A DNA stretch of 64,000 nt from NCBI GenBank assembly GCA_003856375.1, contig CP034120.1, forward strand, positions 1,984,001-2,048,000, read 5' to 3'. This document shows, one piece after another, positions 26,481 to 34,163 of the stretch. Numbering within the stretch: the first letter of the stretch is position 1; every line of letters starts with the position of its first letter. This DNA is from Glaciecola amylolytica (GTDB lineage: Bacteria > Bacteroidota > Bacteroidia > Flavobacteriales_D > Crocinitomicaceae). The notes beneath the pieces were generated by a model that saw nothing but the letters and a program-made list of their open reading frames with translations, made no database searches and had not been told where the DNA came from. The translations under genes were made by a program, and so were the position numbers.

Positions 26481-29400
26481 TCAAGAACTCCGAGGTATTT
26501 ACAGAATGCTTCAACATTTTCACGCGTCACAAGGGTATTTTCGATCTGACTATCTTTTAAAAACTTGTTGGTGTTGCTGATATCAAAATCGGGAGTGTTT
26601 TGATGAATTTCAATGATCGCTTTATTGTCGTAAGCTTTAAATTTAAACAAGTTCAAAAGCGGATAAAGCGGGCTGTCTTCATCGTTTTCCCAAAGTTTCA
26701 GCCATTCCTGGTAAGGAACCGGCTGCAGATCAAAGTCGAATTCCTTGCGCAAAAATTCAAAGAAATCCGTTACTGTAATATTGTTTTCGGGCGCCGGACT
26801 GAGGTGAAATATTTCTCCTGTTGCTTCCGGGTTTTTAGAAATATGGACAACCGCTTTGCTGACAAAATCAACCATTGTCAATTCCTCTTTCTGATCAATT
26901 AAAAGCGGATAGCATTTCAATTGGATAGAGGTTTTAATCAGCGAACTCCACCATTGATATTTGGCCGTTGCTCCCGTCAAACTATGGCAAAAAACATAGC
27001 CCAGTCTAAAGATGACAATCGGAACTCCCTGACGAATAGCTTCCTGTGCAACTTGCTCCATCACCCATTTACTCTGTATGTAGCCCATATCCCGGCTTAA
27101 ATACTTAAAAGCAGATCCGATATCCGTGTCTTCTTTGATTAGAGGTGTTTTTGTGAAATAATGTTCCCAACTGAAAACACCAACGGTTGACAAAAGTGAT
27201 AATTGCTTCAGTTTTTTGGTCGTCACAAATTGGATAAGCGTATGCAAAGCATCTACATTGGCCGATTTCATGTAAGCGTACGGCTGGATGAAATTGACAG
27301 AACTTCCCGCATGATACACCACGTCTATTACCTGAGTCAATTCATCATATCTTTCTGAAGTCAAACCCAAAAATGGTTTCGCGAGATCTCCGGCCAACAG
27401 CTTGATTCTTTTTTCATCATAGATCTTTGTAGATATCCACTGGCTTTCCAGTGCTTCTAAAATGCGTGCTTTTGCATGACCTTCACTCTCAGCCCGAATC
27501 AGTAAATAGATCGTTGCAACATCTGATCGTAATAATTCTACCAGAAGATTAACTCCTACAAAACCTGTAACACCGGTTAAAAGTACCGCCTCAGGCTTTT
27601 CAAAATTTCCTTTTTCTGAAGTAGTGAATTTAAATCTGTCGGGAGCAATCGTTGCATCTTTCCTGATCTCATCACTCAAAGGATCCGTCCCCAATGCATA
27701 ATCACTGGTATCAGGACTGGCGTATCTTTCCTGAATGAGTAAGGCCAGTTTTCTGATGGAACTATTTACATACAATTCGCTTAATGACAGTTTATTCGGG
27801 AAGTGTTTGAACAGTTTGTTGTAAAGTTTTGTCAAAAGCAATGAATGTCCTCCTAAATGGAAAAAATCGGCTTCCATGCTTTTAATATTGCATTGCAATA
27901 CTTCTGTCCAGACTTCTTTGATGATCTTTTCATATTCATTTGCAGGCTCTTCCTCAGCTTCGTTTGTTCCCGGATTATATCTTTCAGCCATCAAATCAAG
28001 AGAATGCACATCCACTTTTCCATTGGAATTTAAAGGAATGGCATCCACCATGAAAATTTCATTCGGGATCATATACGATGGAAGCTTTTTACCCAGCTCA
28101 TTTTTAATGAATTGAATATCTGATACTCCTGCAACAAATGCCCTTAAAGAACTTACATTTTCGCTACTCGTCCGCACTTGTACCGACGCGTTTTTAACCC
28201 CGGAAATCTGGCAAAGAACCTGTTCAATTTCTGCCAGTTCGATGCGATAACCTCTTATTTTCACCTGATGATCCCCTCTTCCCATGTACTCAATCAATCC
28301 ATCGGGCAATATTTTCGCCTGATCTCCTGTTTTGTACATTCTACTGTAAATACTGTCTTTCTCCTTGTAAAAAGGATTGTGAAGGAATTTTTCAGCGGTG
28401 AGTTCAGCTCGGTTCAAATATCCTCTTGCAAGCTGGATTCCGGAAATATAAAGATCGCCGATCACACCATGGGGAACCGGACGAAGAAATTGATCCAGCA
28501 CGTACAACTTCATATTGTTGATTGCTGTTCCAATGGTATTTCCGGGATGTATCTCATCGAATACAAAATCATTGACAGCAACTGTAGATTCTGTCGGACC
28601 ATACATATTCAGCAGCTTTACACGCTGTTTCCAATGATTACTTACCTGTGGCGGGCAGATTTCAGCCCCGGTCCCAATGACTCTCAATGAAGGCAATTCA
28701 AAAAACGGCGGAATTGTTGAAAGAACCGAAGGAGAAATAAAAGGAATGACCGAGATAGAATGAAGTGAAAGGAATTCCGCCAAATGATCTCCCAACAATT
28801 TATTATTCGGATAAAGATGAATTGTAGCCCCTTTTGTCAGAGGAATCCAAAGATCAATAACCGATCCGTCAAAATTATAGGGTGAAAACTGAAGCGTGTG
28901 ATCTGTTTCTCCAAGATCCAGCAAATTGCCATATTCCGTGATAAAATTCCCCAAAGATCGGTGCTCAATTAAAACACCTTTGGGTGTTCCGGTTGTTCCT
29001 GATGTGTGAATCACATAAGCAAGATCAGTGAGGGAATGTGTATCCGCGAAACGCTTTCTAATGTTGTCAACTGGAGCAGTTAAAAGCTGCTCAATAAGCA
29101 GAACCGGTGTTTTGATTTCAGAATTTATGATCTCGATTTCTTCTGATGCTATGAGCACTTTTGCATTCGTATCATCCAAAATGGTTTTAATCCTGTCAAT
29201 CGGATACGTAACATCTAGAGGAACATAAACTCCCCCAGCCATCATAATTCCGAGTAAAGTAATGACTCTTTCAATGGACTGGTTTTGGAAGCATGCAACA
29301 AAATCCCGGTTTCCGATCCCCGAAGCAATCAGCAACTCTGCAACTTTGCCTGATTTTTCATTTAATTCCTCGTAAGAAACACTTTTACCGGAAAACATAA

Positions 29401-32400
29401 ATGCGGTGTTCTGTGGAGTTTTTCCGACCTGTTCTTCAAACAATTCAATGAAGGTTTTAAACCTTTTTCCGTCTTCAGATAAACGATCCTGTGAGTCGTC
29501 CGAAACGGAATGCATCGCAATATCCCCTATTTTTTGGTTCGGGTTTAAAGCGATCGATTTTAGGATTAACTGAAAGAAATCCGCCATTTCAAGGATTGTT
29601 TTTTCCTTGAACAAAACGTCCGAGTAATCGATATTGACTTTTAATTTGTTACCAACCGGAAGTGCTTCAAACTGAAGGTCAAATTTGGTTCGTCCATTAA
29701 AAATCCATTCGACTTTTTCAGGATTGACCGGTTGCTTATTTTCACTTGCTTCGATCGGTTGCTGAAGTACAAAAACAGTTTGAAACAAGGGATTATGTCC
29801 CGCGAAACGATCCTTAATTACATGACTGATTATTGTTTCAAGAGGAATATCCTGATGCTGAAAAATCGGTGGCATCAAATCTCTGTTTTGCCGTAGAAAT
29901 GCTGCAAAGGTCGGGTTTCCGTCTATTTTCATCCGCACCGGAAGCATATTGGCGAAGTAACCGATTGTCTTTTCAAAAGAATACGGCCGATTTGCAAACG
30001 GACTTCCGATACAAATATCGGATTGGCCGCTGTAATATTGCATCAGCAAGCCAAATGCAGAAATCAATGTCGTATACAAAGTGGTTGCTTGTTCTTCCGA
30101 AAGTTTCTTTAAAACAGCCGTTAGGTTTTCATCAATCTCGAATTGGAATTGTTTTCCGGAATCAGGATGAGGATACTGCTTTTTAAAATCAGGGACAATC
30201 TGAAGAGCTTGAACATCTTCCAGGTAATTTTTCCAGAAATCGATTCCGTCGTCTTCATTCTGACTTTGCTGCCATTGCTTGTAATCCTTGTATCCGGTAG
30301 AAATCAGTTTGGTTTCGTCGGTTGAACGTTCGCTATAAATAGCATTCAGCTCTTCTACAATTAAAGGCATTCCCCACCCGTCTGTGACGATGTGATGAAC
30401 GATCAGAAAGAGCGATTTGGGCTCGTCGTTTTCATAAATCACATAAGCACGCAGCATGTAATCTCTTTCCAGATCAAATGGAATTTGTAACAATTGCTGC
30501 AAATTTTCAGAGTTATACAAAGTCTGAAGCATCCAATTGTTTTCGTTGATTTCAACAGGTTGCGCCAACGCATTTTTCTCTTCAATAACCGTTCTTAAAA
30601 CCGGGTGCTTTTTAAGCAGTTTCCGGACTGCTTTCTCCAGTTTCATGAATGAAACATCTTTACTAATCGGATACAAAGCACCAACGTTGTAAGCCACACT
30701 TCCATGAAGCCGGTCTAGAAACCACAAGGCCTGTTGCTGTGAAGAAAGCTGAATCAAGTTATTTTCATCCGGGGAAATGACAGGTTTCCTTTCTTCAAAA
30801 TCTTTCTGAATAAGACACTGTTCAAGATCGTGGATGGTTGGATGCAAAAAGAAATCTGCCATTTTCAAGCTCAGATGAAGCTCCCTCCTGATTTGGGTCA
30901 TCAACTTATAAGCAAGAATGGAATTACCTCCGAATTGAAAGAAATTATCGTGGATACCAACGCTTTTTATGTTTAAAACGGTTCCCCAGAGAAGAGCTAA
31001 TTTTTGCTGCAATTCCGTTTCAGGAGCTATAAAATGCTTTCTTTTTTCTTCTTCCAGTGTCCTGTTTTTTAGAGCAGACTTATCTATTTTACCATTCGCA
31101 GTCAAAGGAAACGCTTCGATTTCCAAAAACCGGGAAGGAATCATATACGAAGGCAGTTTCTCAAATAAATACGCACGAAGATCTTCCGGGAATGTCTGCT
31201 TGTCTTGGTTATTTTTGTAAAAACAGATCATGTGCTTTTCATCTTGTTCTTCACGAACAACGATGATACAGTTTCCTACCAAACCGGACAGCCGGATATT
31301 TTCTTCAACTTCGGCCGGCTCTACCCGGAATCCTCTGATTTTTACCTGCTGATCCGCTCTTCCCACAAATTCAATCAGGCCGTCTTTCAATCTTCGCACC
31401 AAATCTCCCGTTTTGTAAATCCGTTCCGTTATTCCTTCCGGAGTGGTAAAATCCAAAAAACGTTCTGCCGTCAGTTCGGGTTGATTGTAATAGCCTCTGG
31501 AAACCTGGATTCCTCCGATATAAAGTTCACCCACTTCATTTGTCGGAAGTACGTTCATTTCTTCATCCAGAACATAAAAATTCACGTTGGGCAAAGGTTT
31601 TCCGATCGTGCCTATAGGATGACTTTCATCAAATTCAAATCCACAAACAACAACGGTCGTTTCAGTAGGTCCGTAGATATTGATCAATTCCGTTTTTTTC
31701 TTCCAGTGATCAATAACATGAACAACCGGAGCCTCACCACCGGTACAAATTTTTCGCAATCTCCCAATCGGTTGATCCGTGGGCAAAGTAGCCAGAATAG
31801 ATACCGGAAGATAAGGAAGAATCGAAATTTCATGTTCCCGGATATACTGAAGCAAGGGTTCACCCACTACCCTGTTATCCGGATAAAGGTAAACGGTCAT
31901 TCCAAGAGAAAGCGGCACCCAAAGGTCCAGAACAATTCCGTCGAAATTGGAAGAGGAAATATTAAGTGCTGTATCTTCCTCATTGGCATTTAAAAATGCA
32001 CCAAAACCATTTATAAAGTTTCCAAGTCCTTTCTGTTCCGCCATGACAGCTTTAGGTGTTCCCGTACTTCCCGATGTATATGCCAGATAAGCCAGCCCGT
32101 CTTCATTTTCAGAATAAGGCGTTTTACCCGGCCATTCTTCGATTTCATCTCTTTGTTCATCCAGGAGAATAAGCTCACCGTCGTACGAAGAAAATTTATC
32201 AGAAAAAAAACTTGTTGTGATTAAAACGGGACTGTCCGTATCATCCAGAATATGCTGCAACCTGGCTTCGGGATACAAAGGATCCAGAGAAACATATGCT
32301 CCTCCTGCTTTCCAGATCGACAACATGACAACAACTTTCTCAATAGATTGATCCAGACAAAAACAAACAGGTGTGTCTGTCGTTATTCCTTTACTTTTTA

Positions 32401-32542
32401 GATGGTTAGCAAGTTTATTTGATTGGATGTTCAATTGTGCGAATGTGATTTTTTCACTTTCATGAACTAATGCCGTTTTTTTGGCGTGCAATTTCACCAT
32501 ATCATTCAATGATGGTAAAATACTAATTATATCAGCTAACAT
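26477..32542 (-). CDS. Two-module NRPS with terminal reductase (A-PCP-C-A-PCP-R)
   Basis: A 2021-residue multidomain synthetase. Domains: A1 ~10-490 (TSGSTGTPK at ~156); PCP1 with Ser ~541 (FGGNSI); C ~595-1010 with HHIVTDG at ~716; A2 ~1030-1515 (TSGTTGTPKG at ~1180); PCP2 with Ser ~1567 (LGGHSL); R ~1650-2010 with the NADPH motif TGVTGFVG (~1656) and YxxxK at ~1821/1825. No epimerase or thioesterase is present, so the product is probably released by reduction as a dipeptide aldehyde. This could cyclise to a dihydropyrazinone/pyrazinone, as in AusA; an amino alcohol is also possible. It is the first gene of the operon. Confidence 0.92.
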   Translation of the reverse strand: MLADIISILPSLNDMVKLHAKKTALVHESEKITFAQLNIQSNKLANHLKSKGITTDTPVCFCLDQSIEKVVVMLSIWKAGGAYVSLDPLYPEARLQHILDDTDSPVLITTSFFSDKFSSYDGELILLDEQRDEIEEWPGKTPYSENEDGLAYLAYTSGSTGTPKAVMAEQKGLGNFINGFGAFLNANEEDTALNISSSNFDGIVLDLWVPLSLGMTVYLYPDNRVVGEPLLQYIREHEISILPYLPVSILATLPTDQPIGRLRKICTGGEAPVVHVIDHWKKKTELINIYGPTETTVVVCGFEFDESHPIGTIGKPLPNVNFYVLDEEMNVLPTNEVGELYIGGIQVSRGYYNQPELTAERFLDFTTPEGITERIYKTGDLVRRLKDGLIEFVGRADQQVKIRGFRVEPAEVEENIRLSGLVGNCIIVVREEQDEKHMICFYKNNQDKQTFPEDLRAYLFEKLPSYMIPSRFLEIEAFPLTANGKIDKSALKNRTLEEEKRKHFIAPETELQQKLALLWGTVLNIKSVGIHDNFFQFGGNSILAYKLMTQIRRELHLSLKMADFFLHPTIHDLEQCLIQKDFEERKPVISPDENNLIQLSSQQQALWFLDRLHGSVAYNVGALYPISKDVSFMKLEKAVRKLLKKHPVLRTVIEEKNALAQPVEINENNWMLQTLYNSENLQQLLQIPFDLERDYMLRAYVIYENDEPKSLFLIVHHIVTDGWGMPLIVEELNAIYSERSTDETKLISTGYKDYKQWQQSQNEDDGIDFWKNYLEDVQALQIVPDFKKQYPHPDSGKQFQFEIDENLTAVLKKLSEEQATTLYTTLISAFGLLMQYYSGQSDICIGSPFANRPYSFEKTIGYFANMLPVRMKIDGNPTFAAFLRQNRDLMPPIFQHQDIPLETIISHVIKDRFAGHNPLFQTVFVLQQPIEASENKQPVNPEKVEWIFNGRTKFDLQFEALPVGNKLKVNIDYSDVLFKEKTILEMADFFQLILKSIALNPNQKIGDIAMHSVSDDSQDRLSEDGKRFKTFIELFEEQVGKTPQNTAFMFSGKSVSYEELNEKSGKVAELLIASGIGNRDFVACFQNQSIERVITLLGIMMAGGVYVPLDVTYPIDRIKTILDDTNAKVLIASEEIEIINSEIKTPVLLIEQLLTAPVDNIRKRFADTHSLTDLAYVIHTSGTTGTPKGVLIEHRSLGNFITEYGNLLDLGETDHTLQFSPYNFDGSVIDLWIPLTKGATIHLYPNNKLLGDHLAEFLSLHSISVIPFISPSVLSTIPPFFELPSLRVIGTGAEICPPQVSNHWKQRVKLLNMYGPTESTVAVNDFVFDEIHPGNTIGTAINNMKLYVLDQFLRPVPHGVIGDLYISGIQLARGYLNRAELTAEKFLHNPFYKEKDSIYSRMYKTGDQAKILPDGLIEYMGRGDHQVKIRGYRIELAEIEQVLCQISGVKNASVQVRTSSENVSSLRAFVAGVSDIQFIKNELGKKLPSYMIPNEIFMVDAIPLNSNGKVDVHSLDLMAERYNPGTNEAEEEPANEYEKIIKEVWTEVLQCNIKSMEADFFHLGGHSLLLTKLYNKLFKHFPNKLSLSELYVNSSIRKLALLIQERYASPDTSDYALGTDPLSDEIRKDATIAPDRFKFTTSEKGNFEKPEAVLLTGVTGFVGVNLLVELLRSDVATIYLLIRAESEGHAKARILEALESQWISTKIYDEKRIKLLAGDLAKPFLGLTSERYDELTQVIDVVYHAGSSVNFIQPYAYMKSANVDALHTLIQFVTTKKLKQLSLLSTVGVFSWEHYFTKTPLIKEDTDIGSAFKYLSRDMGYIQSKWVMEQVAQEAIRQGVPIVIFRLGYVFCHSLTGATAKYQWWSSLIKTSIQLKCYPLLIDQKEELTMVDFVSKAVVHISKNPEATGEIFHLSPAPENNITVTDFFEFLRKEFDFDLQPVPYQEWLKLWENDEDSPLYPLLNLFKFKAYDNKAIIEIHQNTPDFDISNTNKFLKDSQIENTLVTRENVEAFCKYLGVLE

Positions 32543-32585
32543 TTTCTTCAGTTTTACCAGTCCACCTATTTTATTATGTAAATGT

Positions 32586-32617
32586 AATTTATGAAAAATA
32601 AATGGTTTTCATAAATT
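32586..32617. promoter_or_regulatory. Perfect 12-bp inverted repeat, candidate operator
   Basis: Arms aatttatgaaaa and ttttcataaatt are separated by 8 nt in the 112-bp space between the divergent NRPS and methyltransferase genes. The position suits a regulator controlling both. It could also be a chance A/T palindrome. Confidence 0.55.
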
Positions 32618-32654
32618 TAGTCGTTTTAAGATCATTAACTAATAAACTATTCGA

Positions 32655-33677
32655 ATGGAAAAATTACCACAGAACCCCGAACTATCTTTTAAGATGTATG
32701 AATTAATCAGTGGCTATTGGGTTGCCTGCTGTATTCATGCTGTTTCAAAACTTGACATTGCCGATAAATTAATTGATGGTCCAAAGACCTTGTCCGAATT
32801 GGCAAAGGAAACAGAATCTGATGAACCTTCTCTTTACCGCTTGCTTCGGGCGGTTACCAGTGTCGGTATTTTTGAAGAAAAGGGAAACGGGACTTTTGCG
32901 CTGAATGATTTTGGATCAACCTTGTTGACGGATGTTCCGGGATCTGTCAAGCCTTGGGCATTGGCTAATCTTGGCGAGCACTTTCCTGCTTTCGGAGATC
33001 TGACTTATGGTGTAAAAACCGGGAAAGTGCCATTCGAACATGCGCACGGAATACCGGTTTGGGAATATTATCAGCAAAATCCGGAGGAAGGAGTCAATCT
33101 GGCAAAAGCCATGGATGGAATGTCGGGCGCAGTTTTGAAAGCCATTATTGATGCCTATGACTTTACTCCGTACAAAACCCTGGTTGACATTGGTGGCGGA
33201 AACGGCGCTTTGATGTACGCCATTCTGGAAGCTACTCCGCAGAGTAAGGGAATCATTTTCGATCAACCTTATATTGCGGATCTTATCGGTCAATCAATCC
33301 CGGAAGACATGGTTCAAAGATGTACCACCGCTGCAGGAAACTTTTTTGAAAAAGTACCCGAAGGAGCAGATCTTTACATGACCAAATGGGTTATCCATGA
33401 CTGGAATGATGAAGAATCCATTCAAATCCTGAAAAATACTCACGACGCTATGCCAAGCGGAGCAAAGTTATTGATCATCGATTCTGTCATTCCGGATGAT
33501 TCCCAAAACAAACCTCACGCAGGAAAACTGCTGGACATCAACATCATGGCAATGACAACAGGAAAAGAAAGAACCTTAAGCGAGTTTAAAACCCTTGTTG
33601 AAAAAGCCGGATTAACCTTTAAACGATTGATCCTGACTGGCACTGAGATTTCCAGTATCGTTGAATGCGAAAAATAA
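32655..33677 (+). CDS. O-methyltransferase (Methyltransf_2 family)
   Basis: A 340-residue protein. The N-terminal helical dimerisation region includes LDIADKLIDGPKTLSELAKE; the Rossmann domain has motif I LVDIGGGNGALM (~residue 175) and the region KWVIHDWNDEE (~256) with the histidine and Asp/Glu seen in hydroxyindole- and flavonoid-type O-methyltransferases. It is divergent from the NRPS across a shared palindrome. It may methylate a phenolic or hydroxyl group of the NRPS product. This pairing is inferred from position only. Confidence 0.85.
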   Translation: MEKLPQNPELSFKMYELISGYWVACCIHAVSKLDIADKLIDGPKTLSELAKETESDEPSLYRLLRAVTSVGIFEEKGNGTFALNDFGSTLLTDVPGSVKPWALANLGEHFPAFGDLTYGVKTGKVPFEHAHGIPVWEYYQQNPEEGVNLAKAMDGMSGAVLKAIIDAYDFTPYKTLVDIGGGNGALMYAILEATPQSKGIIFDQPYIADLIGQSIPEDMVQRCTTAAGNFFEKVPEGADLYMTKWVIHDWNDEESIQILKNTHDAMPSGAKLLIIDSVIPDDSQNKPHAGKLLDINIMAMTTGKERTLSEFKTLVEKAGLTFKRLILTGTEISSIVECEK

Positions 33678-33690
33678 CACCGCTATAATT

Positions 33691-33734
33691 AAAGAAAAAG
33701 AGCCTTGATAATTTTGTCAGGGCTCTTTTTCTTT
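33691..33734 (+). terminator. Terminator after the O-methyltransferase (AGCCTTG family)
   Basis: A 17-bp stem with one G·U pair and a loop sharing tttt with the ssrA terminator hairpin, followed by a T-run. The two hairpins look homologous. Confidence 0.85.
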
Positions 33735-33758
33735 TTGAGCATCGAGAGTGAGTTTTGA

Positions 33759-33989
33759 GAGTGGAATACCGATTCGAAACTTGAATTTAGGTTTCTTTCT
33801 TCGGAGGGTATAACGGGTTCTGATGTTACTTTGTGGACTGGCTGGAAAGATTTCTTTGTCGAATTAATTCTAATTTCAAAACCAGACAAACTTGATGATG
33901 AATATTTTACTTCACAAGGCTGGAATAAAATAAGTTACGAATTAATAAAGCGGGTTTCGAGAAAATATTATAACACCAATATTATGTAG
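33759..33989 (+). pseudogene. C-terminal gene remnant of unknown family
   Basis: A frame open from 33759 to a TAG at 33987-33989 reads as protein-like sequence (from about 33816: GSDVTLWTGWKDFFVELILI, then SKPDKLDDEYFTSQGW). It has no plausible start codon, and an in-frame stop lies just upstream. It looks like the 3' end of a lost gene, but I cannot name the family. The rest of the gap up to 34163 shows nothing else. Confidence 0.4.
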
Positions 33990-34163
33990 TAACAGCTTAT
34001 CATTTTATTTTCAAGTGTTTAGTTCAAATGATTAAGCAATTATCATTACTCAAAATCCTTCTATTTCATTTTTTTTTACTAGTATTAAGCTGTTAACATA
34101 ACAACAAACTATTTGCTGGAGTCATTCTTTCCGTCGTAAGTTGATGAACAGTAATAAACGACT

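Noticed and set aside
25809-33677. Possibility of a CRISPR or phage island in this accessory region
   Set aside because: No regularly spaced repeats, integrase, tRNA junction or phage structural genes were seen anywhere in the window.
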